A stretch of 64,000 nucleotides of DNA, taken from assembly GCF_002127325.2 (NCBI RefSeq), contig NC_035436.2:114888088-114952087 (forward strand). The letters are read 5' to 3'. Below, in pieces: positions 22,450-32,771 of the stretch; position 1 is the stretch's first letter, and every line of letters starts with the position of its first letter. This DNA is from Helianthus annuus (taxonomy: Eukaryota > Streptophyta > Magnoliopsida > Asterales > Asteraceae). The notes under the pieces were generated by a model. The model was not told the origin of the DNA, searched no databases, and worked only from the letters and a program-made list of their open reading frames with translations. A program made the translations under genes and the position numbers.

Positions 22450-22753
22450 GATTGGTATCAGAGCCATTGGTTATAGAGAACTCGGTTTTAATAAGGAAAA
22501 AACGTTTTTATTAAAACCAGACTATAACCTATACAGTGCTCAACGATCCACAACGACGCCTCGCTCCACGTGCAAGACTCAGCATCCTAGGTAATATGGT
22601 TTATGTATTATTGCCTACTTGTTAGATTACGTAGAACTTTGCTCATGGTATGCTTAGATACACACAACCACTATTGCTTGAGAACACTTGTGTGCTAACT
22701 TTCTTCTGTCATCGCACTATTCGCGAACCTCTCTTACTTATGTTACCTTTGCT
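22450..22753 (+). promoter_or_regulatory. B primer binding site and structured leader
   Basis: TGGTATCAGAGCC at 22453-22465 is the initiator tRNA-Met site. Directly after it, 22469-22476 (GGTTATAG) can pair with 22522-22529 (CTATAACC), enclosing 22484-22494 (GGTTTTAATAA) paired with 22508-22518 (TTATTAAAACC). Both stems are perfect, and A and C have them at the same place. The rest of the leader to the gag ATG has nothing else I recognise. Confidence 0.7.
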
Positions 22754-23838
22754 ATGAAGATCATGGCTGGATGTATTAACATGACTCAAGCCCAGATGAC
22801 GACTCTCATTAACGAACAAGTTGCTGCGGCACTTGAAGCTGCACAAGCAGGAGGTATACCCTGCAGTCGTAACACACTAGGACCTTTAGATCCTACACTC
22901 CTAGAACAACTTTTGTATTTAATCTTGTCTTGTTCCTATACACAACAGGTCAACACGTACAGCAACCTGTTTGCACTTTCAAGAACTTTATGGACTGTCG
23001 TCCTAGCACATTTAGTGGCACTAAAGGAGCGGTTGGACTCCTCCATTGGTTCGAAAAGCTCGAGTCAGTATTTGAGATGTGTGAATGCCCTGAGGCTCGC
23101 AGGGTGAAGTACGCCACTGGTACTCTAGAAGGAATTGCGCTGACTTGGTGGAATGCGCAAGTTCAGATATTAGGGTTGGCAGCTGCTAACACCACCCCTT
23201 GGAATGATTTCAAGGAGCTTATCAAACGAGAATACTGCTCGCGTGATGACATCCACAAGTTGGAAGTGGAGTTCTTTCATTTGAAAATGACTGGATCAGA
23301 AATGAAGCTTATACTAAACGGTCGAACGAGCTGGCCATCTTGTGTCCAACTATGGTGGACCCTCCATTCAAGCGCATTGAGTTGTATCTTAAGGGTCTAG
23401 CGCCATAAATTCAAAGCCATGTGACATCAGCTAACCTTGATAATATCCAGAATATTCAACGTCTGGCTCATCGCCTCAGGGATCAGGTAGTGGACTGCTA
23501 CTCCCAGTGACAAGAAGAGGAAATGGGAGGGGGACTCTAGCAAGGGTTCAGCTACAGTTCAGTCTCAGGTGCAGCAGCGAAAGACTGACAACTACCAGAG
23601 CCCCGGTCAGCAGTCTTCTGGTAGTCACGGGCAGAGAAGATATCAAGGAAATCACCCAAGGTGCAGCAATTGTAACAGACACCACAGTGGCTAGTGCAAC
23701 AAGGCTCGTTGCCAGAGGTGTCTCAAGATGGGTCATGAGGCCAAGGATTGTAGGAGCCCACGACCTGCGACTCAGAACCAGCAGCAGCAGCAAGCACCGC
23801 AGAATCAGCAACAGGGTAACAAGGGATGTTTTCATTGT
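22754..23838 (+). pseudogene. B gag, 5' part, with intron-like gap, cut by A
   Basis: Start ATG at 22754 (or 22763), reading 'MKIMAGCINMTQAQM'. Exon-like part 1 is 22754-22853. A GT...AG gap of 95 nt (22854-22948) follows; joining across it restores one frame into '[16 protein letters not shown]' and the capsid segment '[15 protein letters not shown]'. A one-base deletion near 23300 shifts the frame, and stops follow. The first zinc knuckle, '[14 protein letters not shown]', is at about 23706-23750; the second starts at about 23828 (GCFHC) and is interrupted by A. After A the knuckle continues at 46639. Degenerate. Confidence 0.82.
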
Positions 23839-26451
23839 TGTGACACCCCAGGAAAACCAGTAAACGATACAACTTACCTAGCTTCCTCAGTAACCGCATG
23901 CTAAATTTCAGGACGAAATTTCTTTCAAGTTAGGGATAATGTGATAACTCGAATTTCCGAGATTCCACTTTCGCATTTATTGTACGTTCACTATTTGTTT
24001 AGTTGTTTACTTGCACAATTAGTTTGCTATGAAACTGTATACGTTTTGATTCAATAAGGTGTATTGTGATTGTGCATGGTTATGTGTTATTTACGAAAGA
24101 TGTGACAAATACATGAACTTGGTGTTGAAACTGTAAATTATATGTCTTGTGCATGCATTTATGTAATAGATAATACTTAGGGGTGTTTAGTGTTAATAGT
24201 GGAAATAAAACAAAACCCTTAACCCTAATCATTTCACAAATCATTATACGTATCTTCAAGATTTCTCTACAACCCTCTCTTGCAATCATCTTCTTTCACA
24301 TTGGCACAAGTCTCCTGCATCAATCTTGATCTTTCAATCCATTTAGAATCAATTCAAGGTAATCGTTTTATGATTGTTTGTTGTTATCAATTCTTGATTA
24401 TGTGATTCATGTAAACCCTAGTTCTTCACATACTGGTTCTGTGTTTATTGATTGAATTCTGATTATTGTGAAATGATGTTGATTAGTTGTGTAATCGTTT
24501 GCCTGATGTCAAGATACATGATATATTAGAATTGTTGATTGATAATTGGATTACAGATGTATGAAATTGGGGTTTTTGATCGTAGCTCTCTACAAACGTA
24601 ACTGTTCTATTGATTCTGTGCAATGATCCTTGGAATTCACGCATGATTGAAAACTCTGAGTTTTATTTGATGCACATGTAATCCGAGTTTTATACTTGTG
24701 GCCTAGTCCGACTTTATGATATGATATAAAGGTCCGAACTCTTTGTGATGTTATGTAATGTCCGAATTTCATGAGGAGTGTGTGTCCGAATATTATATGA
24801 TGAAGTGAATCCGAGATTTAATTAATATTATTTGAGGTCCGAGTTTTCAATCATATACGTGTGATCCGAATTTGTAAGGGACTTGAGGTCCGAATTTTTG
24901 AGCATTTACATGTGTCCGAGTTTTAACATAAGGACATTGGTCGGAGTTTTAACATGAGGGTGTAGGTCCGACTTTTATAAGTTATAAGGGGTCCGAATTT
25001 ATGTAAAAGATGCTCATGATGTCCGAATTTTTACAAGGGGAGCCCTTTGGTCCGAGTTTTAACATGAGGGCTTTGGTCCGACTTTTGTCAAGGGTATAAG
25101 TCAGAATTTTATATAAGGGACAAGGGGGTCCGACTTTTGTTTAACACAAGGGGGTGTCCGACTTTTGTATTATACAAGGGGGGGGGGTCCGAATTTGTGT
25201 AAGGGTTAAAGGGATCCGAGTTTGTTTAATGTGCTAGTCCAACCTTTATGCTTGATAATTTAGTCTGAGTTTTATGCTTAATACATAGTCTGAATTTATG
25301 CTTGATGAATGATCCGACGTTTATTGATGAATGGTCTGAGTTATTTTTAATACTAAGTAAAAACCCTGTGTGAAGAACACCCGACACATTACTGTATGAT
25401 ATGATACTGTATGTTACCATATTCGCTGAATATTACTGCATGTTATGTGCAAACCTTGTCATGTCAACCTGTCATCATTTACCACACACAGTTGATTGAA
25501 CACCAAGAAGTTGTAAACCCTAATTGAACGTAAACACTCACATCGAATTTATGTGCAATGTACCTTAGGTCGTGTGTAACGGACCTAATCATTTATTACA
25601 TTAGAAGCAATAGCAAACCGAGCAAACCAAGGTGAGTTCACACTCTTACCAAGGCATGGCATTCCCGGGGTGGGAATGGGATTGAAGGAATGAGATTGAA
25701 TAGATACATGTACTTACACTGTTACTAGACTATCTACCATCGTCCTCGGATGTGCAGGACACATACGTAAAACCTACGTATACTTGTACTCATCACTGTC
25801 CTCAGGTTGCGAAGGACACTCACGTAAAACCTACGTGAACTTATACTCACTACTGCCTCGGTTGTGTCTGGCACATACGTAAAACCTACGTAAACCCCCG
25901 CCTACCCCTGCCCTCGGTTGTGAAGGACACTTACGTAAAACCTACGTAAACATTGTACGTACTACTGTTCTCGGATTAAGAAGAACACTTACGGTTACAA
26001 ATAGTCTAGCGTATATGCAACATGGGAAGCCCCCACCAATAGAACATACTATCGGCCCAGTAGAGCCACACGTTACAAACGAACTTACTATTACACACTT
26101 ACTTTCTGTGAACTCGCTCAGCTAGTTGTTGACTCTCTGTTAGATGCCTTGCAGGTCGTTAGGTATACATGGGGCTTGCACAGGGAGGCGCGGTCGTTGT
26201 GGACAAGGATCGTGATTGCTTGATTAAACATTATAACATTACATAGTTTATTTATGTTAGGCTTTTACAATTATGCTTCCGCTAAACTTTGTTATTACAC
26301 TTAAGTTTTGGAACACCTTTCATATGGATTGGTTTGGTTAAATGACAATTACTTTTACTTTTTAAGTTGTTCTATATGATTGGTGGCTTGATCCTGGTCA
26401 GTCACGCTCCCAAGCGGTGATACTCCGCAGGTGGATTTTGGGGGTGTGACA
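23839..26451 (+). repeat. 5' LTR of A (2613 bp)
   Basis: Starts TGTGACACCCCAGG. Bases 23839-23939 correspond to the 3' untranslated end that is internal in B and C; the position where the B and C LTRs would start is 23940 (TGTGATAACTCG). A dense series of GTCCGA(A/G/C)TTTT words fills 24670-25340, more than twenty copies. Donor AAG|GTGAGT at 25632, hairpin series 25742-25987, acceptor TTGCAG ending 26154, then the U5 end shared with B and C. Confidence 0.9.
25742..25987 (+). other. Tandem co-varying hairpin series in the A LTR
   Basis: Five units. First-hairpin arms: GTCCT/AGGAC, TGTCCT/AGGACA, TGCC/GGCA, TGCCCT/AGGACA (one mismatch), TGTTCT/AGAACA. Second hairpins of units 1-4: ATACGTA/TACGTAT, TCACGTA/TACGTGA, then ATACGTA or TTACGTA with TACGTAA, all with loop AAACC. 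The TCACGTA/TACGTGA unit has compensating changes on both arms. The copy in the 3' LTR is at 45924-46169. Confidence 0.7.
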
Positions 26452-26704
26452 GATTGGTATCAGAGCCATTGGTTATAGAGAACTTGGTTTTAATAAGGGG
26501 AAAACGTTTTTATTAAAACCAGACTATAACCTGTACAGTGCTCAACGATCTACAACGACGCTTCGCTCCACGTGCAAGACTCAACATCTTAGGTAATAAG
26601 GTTTATGTTTATTGCCTACCTGCTAGAATTAAGAACACTTGTGTGCTTACTCTCTTCTGTCATCGCACTATTTGCGAACTTCTCTCACATATGTCATATT
26701 TGCT
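26452..26704 (+). promoter_or_regulatory. A primer binding site and structured leader
   Basis: TGGTATCAGAGCC at 26455-26467. Stems as in B: 26471-26478 with 26524-26531 (GGTTATAG/CTATAACC) and 26486-26496 with 26510-26520 (GGTTTTAATAA/TTATTAAAACC). The loop differs in sequence from B while the arms are identical. Confidence 0.7.
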
Positions 26705-29700
26705 ATGAAGATCATGGCTGGACGTATTAACTTGACACAAGCCCAGTTGACGGCTCTCATCAACGAACAAGTTGCTACGGCACTTGCAGCTGCATAAGCA
26801 GGAGGTATACCCCGCAGTCGTAACTCATACTAGGATCTTTAGATCCTACATTCCTAAACCAACTCTTGTATTTAACCTTGTCCTATTCTTACACATTAGG
26901 TCAACCCGCCCAGCCACCTGTTTGCACTTTCAAGAATTTCATGGACTGTCGTCCAAGCACGTTCAGTGGCACGGAGGGAGCAGTGGGACTCCTCCATTGG
27001 TTTGAAAAGCTCGAGTCTGTGTTCGAGATGTGTGAATGACCTGAGGCCCGCAGGGTGAAATACGCCACTGGTACTTTGGAAGGGATTGCGCTAACTTGGT
27101 GGAATGCGCAAGTTCAACTTTTGGGTTTGGCAGCTGCTAACGCTACTCCCTGGAATGATTTTAAGGAGCTGATTAAACGGGAATACTGCATACGCGACGA
27201 CATCCACAAGTTAGAAGTGGAGTTCTTTCATTTGAAGATGACTGGGTCGGAAATCGAAGCTTATACTAAAAGGTCAAATGAGTTGGCCGTTCTGTGTCCA
27301 ACGATGGTGGACCCTCCTATTAGACGTATTGAGTTGTATCTCAAAGGGTTGGCACTAGAAATTCAGAGCCATGTGACATCGACTAATCTTGACAATATCC
27401 AGGCTATTCAACGCCTTGCTCATCGCCTCACTGTCCAGGCAGTGCAATAGAACAAGCTGCCTAAACGTATCAGCGCGGCTACTACCGCTACCACTTCTAC
27501 TACTCTTGCTACTCCCAGTGACAAGAAGAGAAAATGGGATGGGGATTCTAGCAAGGGATCAGTTTCCGTTCAGTTACAGGTTCAGCAACGAAAGACTGAC
27601 AACTATCATAGCCCTGGTCAGTAATCTTCGGTTAGTCACAGGCAGGGTGGATATCGAGGGAACCTCCCAAGGTGTAACAACTGTAACAGACACCACAGTG
27701 GCCAGTGCAACAAGGGTCGCTGTCAGAGGTGCCTCAAGATGGGTCATGAGGTCAAGGATTGTAGGAGCCCACGGCCTGCGAATCAGAATCAGCAACAGCA
27801 GCAAGCACAACAGAATCAGCAACAGGGCAACAAGGGATGTTTTCATTGTGGCGCTGAAGGTCACTTCAAAAGACACTGCCCTCAGTTAAACCGAAATCAG
27901 AACAACAACAACAACAATAACAACAATCAGGGCAATGGCAACAATAACAACGGTGGAGACAACAATGGCAATGATGCTAGGGGACGAGTATTTGTGCCGG
28001 GGCAGGGTGAAGCGAGAAATGATCCCAACGTAGTTATGGGTAAGTTTCTTCTTGACGACTTTTATGTTACTGTATTGTTTGATTCGGGTGCGGATACAAG
28101 TTATGTGTCTTTGAAAGATAGCCAAATGTTAAAACGTGCACCAACTCCCCTAAACACCAAACATGTCGTAGAGTTAGCTAATGGTAAAAGTCTGGAGGCC
28201 ACACACATAGTTCAGGGTTGTAATCTTATCCTCGCTGGTCAGACTTTCTCCATCGACCTCATTCCTATAGTTCTGGGTAGTTTCGACATCGTCATTGGTA
28301 TGGATTGGTTATCCAAGCAGCAAGCAGAGATCCTATGTAAGGAGAAGATCATTCGTATTCCCCGTTCTGGTAAAGAACCTCTCGAAGTTCAAGGCGACAA
28401 GGGTGGTGCTGTGGTTGGCATCATCTCTTTCCTGAAGGCTCAGAAACGTTTACGAAAGGGTCATACTGCCATTTTGGCACTAGTTACTGATGCATCAACG
28501 AAAGAGAAAAGAATAGAGGATATCCCAGTTGTACGCGAATTTCCTCAAGTATTTCCTGAAGATTTACCTGGTCTAACGCCTCATCGCCAGGTCGAATTCC
28601 AGATTGAACTAGCTCCAGGAGCATCACCTATAGCTCGCGCACCGTATCGTTTGGCTCCAACTGAACTGGAAGAACTGTCAAAGCAACTACAAGAGCTCTT
28701 GGATAAGGGTTTCATTCGTCCTAGCTCTTCGCCTTGGGGAGCTCCAGTGTTATTCGTGAAAAAGAAGGATGGCACTTTCAGGATGTGCATAGATTACCGC
28801 GAACAGACCAAGGTCACAGTGAAGAATCGCTACCCTCTTCCACGTATTGACGACTTATTCGACAAGTTGCAAGGGTCGAGCTACTACTCCAAGATTGATC
28901 TAAGGTCAGGTTATCATCAGCTGAGAGTCCGGGATGAGGACGTCTCCAAGACAACATTCAGAACTCGCTACGGCCATTACGAGTTTCTAGTCATGCCGTT
29001 TGGGCTAACGAACGCGCCTGCAGTCTTCATGGACCTTATGAACAGGGTGTGCAAACCCTATCTAGACAAGTTTGTAATTGTCTTTATCGATGACATCCTG
29101 ATCTACTCCAAGAGTCAGGAGGAACACGAGCAGCACTTACGTCTTATCTTGGAACTTCTTTGAAAGGAACAACTGTACGCTAAGTTTTCAAAATGCGACT
29201 TCTGGCTTCGTGAAGTCCACTTCCTAGGCCATGTGGTGAACAGGGATGGGATTCATGTTGATCCATCCAAGGTAGATTCGATCAGGAACTGGCCTGCACC
29301 GCGTACACCAACGGAAATACGCCAATTCTTGGGTTTGGCGGGGTATTACAGACGATTCATTAAAGACTTCTCCAAGATCGCACAGCCGCTTACATTACTA
29401 ACGCAGAAAGGTGTTACCTATCGTTGGGGTAATACACAAGAAACAGCTTTTCAATACCTAAAGGATAGGCTCTGCAGCGCACCTATTCTCTTATTGCCAG
29501 AGGGCACGGACGACTTTGTGGTTTATTGCGACGCGTCGATTCAGGGTCTTGGTTGTGTATTGATGCAAAGGGATAAAGTCATCGCCTACGCTTCACGACA
29601 GCTTAAAGTTCATGAACGGAATTACACGACGCACGATTTGGAGCTGGGAGCTGTTGTTTTCGCGCTTAAGATATGGCGACACTACCTGTACGGTACCAAG

Positions 29701-30024
29701 TGCACTATCTACACCGATCACAGGAGTCTCGAGCATATTTTCAAGCAGAAGGAATTGAACATGCGTCAACGACGATGGGTCGAGCTGCTGAATGATTACG
29801 AATGCGCCATCAAGTACCATCCAGGTAAAGCCAATGTTGTGGCTGACGCTCTCAGTCGAAAAGATACTCTACCTAGGCGTGTACGAGCCTTGCAGCTCAC
29901 TATTCAGTCCAGTCTTCCTGCACAGATACGAGATGCTCAGGTAGAAGCATTGAAACCAGAAAACGTAAGGGCTGAAGCCATGCGTGGCTCAAGGCAACGA
30001 TTAGAACAGAAGGAAGACGGCGCC
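26705..30024 (+). pseudogene. A gag-pol, left part (gag, protease, RT, RNase H)
   Basis: Start ATG 26705. Intron-like gap of 95 nt at 26805-26899, same phase as in B. Gag has a TAA at about 26796, a TGA near 27037, a TAG at 27448-27450 and a TAA near 27624. Zinc knuckles: '[14 protein letters not shown]' (about 27723-27764) and '[14 protein letters not shown]' (about 27838-27879). Protease '[13 protein letters not shown]' (about 28072), RT with 'RMCIDYRE' and the catalytic '[12 protein letters not shown]' (about 29080-29115), a TGA at 29161, then RNase H with '[12 protein letters not shown]' (about 29518). The RNase H end '[13 protein letters not shown]' is near 29830. Element C interrupts at 30024. 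Coding order is complete, but the stops rule out a functional product. Confidence 0.88.
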
Positions 30025-32464
30025 TGTGACAACTCGAACTTTAGACTCGCTTTGATGTAACGTTTATGGCACGACTATGTGAACTTGATTGATTAAGCGA
30101 ATATTATTGAATGTTATGTGACTTGTGTGTTTTAATGAATGTTTTACTATTACGTACATGTATGTATGTTAAGTGAATGATTACGTGAATAATATATCTA
30201 TTTGTTGTGTGTGTTGTGTAAACGCATGTGTATGTATACAATCTAGTCCAATCGCACAATACACACTCACACAAGATCACACAAGCTATTTGGGCCGCAC
30301 ATCATGTGCTCGGATCAAGGGCAGCCCAAGTAAATGGCCGGCCCATTGCTTTATACGTACAAGCACACATGAGGGGGGTATTGTATCTCACTTGTTACAA
30401 TTTTGGATAACACACACAAGTTCTAAAAACCCTACTTGCTCTCTCTCCCTCTCAAACCCGACGGCTATCACCTCGAAGACCTTCTTGTTCGTGAACGGAT
30501 CATTTATCCCTAATCGGTTAGTGTGTTATGGTTTTGTTCATGCCTGATTGATGTTATAAGTCATATGTGTTATTGTTCATGTTTATGCAAATCAGAATGT
30601 TCTTGATATATGAAATCGAATGATGTTTACTAACCGGATATAAGTTCGTATGAATCGAAGGATATGCTAATATAAACAGATTTGATGTTAACCTGGATAT
30701 CTTGTTCTGTGATCTTATTGTTATTTGGAAATTGAACCTTGGGTGTTTATAATCGAATATCTCGGGTGATTGTTCATGAGCATGTTTAGACTAGGGTTCA
30801 TACGAATTAGTGAGTTAAATTGCCTGTTTGATCGATGGTTAGCTTGAAAGGAAGTTGTTAATTGATATGTGATAATTGGAAACCTGTTGATTGATAATTG
30901 TTATGTTTGGAAACTATTGAATGTGTAACCGAAAGCATGAAATCCGGAAAGTTGTTAATCAGTCGCACAAGATCACACGTACAACAGGTCCACTCGCACA
31001 AGTGAACCTGTTCGCACAAGACTTGATCCAGTCATACAAGGACCAGTCGTACAATGTGACCTCAGTCGCACAAGAATTGACAGATCGCACAAGTTGTTGG
31101 GTTAGCCTAACTGTTGGGCCGGACAGCCCAAAGTGTCTCGCACAACCCAGCTGAATCGTACAAGATCAGCTGGATCGCACAACGTCTTTTCATGTTGTTT
31201 TGGGCCGTATGTGTTACTTGATAGTTTGGGCCGGATAAACTGTTGGGCTGGGTAAGTAGCTGATCGCACAAGTCCATCGTAAACGCACAAGATTGACTGT
31301 TATGTTAATTGGACCGTATATGTCATGTTTACTACTTGTTTTATTTTGGGCCGCTTGTTATTGGATCACAATGAATATTATTTGGGCCGACCTTTATATT
31401 TGATTTGTTAATTAGTTGGGCCGGGTAAGGTTTGGGCCTAGACTCACATCGCACAAGATGGTTGGGCTCGCACAAGTTCTTTGGCCCAACCATCCGAATA
31501 GCACAAGTAGTGTACTTAATGTGTTTGCGTGCATACGTGTTTGCCATGTTGTATACGTGCATCATTGAACCAAACCTGACTTGTATTACAACCATGCTAG
31601 GACGTGATTGACCAATTACTAGCTTATCTATACTCTTTGTGTATCTGCCGAGCAAACCAAGGTGAGTTCACACAGCCAAGGCATGGGATTCCCGGGTTGG
31701 GAATTGGGTTGGATATGTTATTGTAAAAGGAGTTACTCGTACTTACGCATATACCAGACTATAGACCATCGTCCTCAGGTTAGTCAGGACACGTTACGTA
31801 AAGCCTACGTAACCCAGTATAATTGCCATTTGTCTCCCGGGTCGGGAGGACACGTTACGTAAAGCCTACGTAACCCAATACCATCTACTGGCTTCCAGGT
31901 CGGAAGGCCACGCTGCGTAAAGCCTACGTAGCCCCCACGCGTACCACTGTCCTCGGGGAAGGGCACGTCACGTAAAGCCTACGTGACCCTGTACGTTTCC
32001 TGTTCTCGGTAAAGAAGAACACATGGTCGGAAGTTAGTCTAGTAAGTACCGTTAGTGAGAAGCCCTCATTAGCCAGGATAAACATGGGAAGCCCCCACTA
32101 GTTAACTCACGCCCTATGATTATGAACTTACTTTCTGTGAACTCGCTCAACTAGTTTGTTGATTATTTGCTGCATGCCTTGCAGGGCCTTAGGTATACTT
32201 GGAGCTTGCACCAGAGGAGAAGCGGGTCGTTGTGGACAAGAACTCGTGAATGCTTATTAAACACTTTTACATTCACACATTGATACTTATGTTTTTGGGT
32301 TTTACATTTAATGCTTCCGCTACATATACAACATTTGGTTTTGGAACATCAATCGTATCTTTGATTATTATTAAATGCTATGTTTGATATGATTGGTGGC
32401 TTGATCCTGGTCAGTCACGCTCCCAAGCGGTGGTACTCCGCGGGTGGATTTTGGGGGTGTGACA
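30025..32464 (+). repeat. 5' LTR of C (2440 bp)
   Basis: Starts TGTGACAACTCGAAC, ends GGGGGTGTGACA. About seventeen TCGCACAAG-like words lie in 30250-31505, mixed with TTGGGCCG words. From about 31650 on the sequence is homologous to the A and B LTRs: donor AAG|GTGAGT at 31662, hairpin series 31771-32021, acceptor TTGCAG ending 32184. The U3 half has no visible relation to U3 of A or B. Confidence 0.95.
31771..32021 (+). other. Tandem co-varying hairpin series in the C LTR
   Basis: Five units. First-hairpin arms: GTCCT/AGGAC; TGTC-TCCC/GGGA-GGACA; TGGC-TTCC/GGAA-GGCCA; TGTCC/GGGCA (wobble); TGTTCT/AGAACA. The second hairpins of units 1-4 have loop AAGCC and arms GTTACGTA/TACGTAAC twice, GCTGCGTA/TACGTAGC (one G-T pair) and GTCACGTA/TACGTGAC. 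Loop and arms differ from A (loop AAACC), but pairing is kept. The 3' LTR copy is at 39331-39581. Confidence 0.72.
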
Positions 32465-32771
32465 GATTGGTATCAGAGCCATTGGTTATAGAGAACTAGG
32501 TTTTAATATGGGAAAACATTTTTATTAAAACCGGACTATAACCAGAACAGTGCTCTCAACGATCCACAACGACGCTTCGCTCCACGTGCAAGACTTGACA
32601 TCCTAGGTAATAAGGTTTATGTTTATTGCCTGTTTGCTAGAACTGTTTAGAACTTTGCTCGCATTACGTTTTAGATACACATGATACTATAGCATGAGAA
32701 TCCCTACGTGCTTACACTTTTCTGTCATCGCCCTATTCGCGAACCATTTCTTACCTATGCTACTTGTCACT
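32465..32771 (+). promoter_or_regulatory. C primer binding site and structured leader
   Basis: TGGTATCAGAGCC at 32468-32480. Outer stem 32484-32491 (GGTTATAG) with 32536-32543 (CTATAACC). The inner stem, near 32499-32508 with 32522-32532, has one changed base (GGTTTTAATAT), so it is one pair shorter than in A and B. Confidence 0.7.

Noticed and set aside
22453..22465. TGGTATCAGAGCC as part of a tRNA gene
   Set aside because: It is the primer binding site directly after an LTR end; no cloverleaf surrounds it.
24670..25340. Repeated short words with spacers, CRISPR-like at first sight
   Set aside because: Spacing is uneven, words vary, no cas genes, and the context is a plant LTR.
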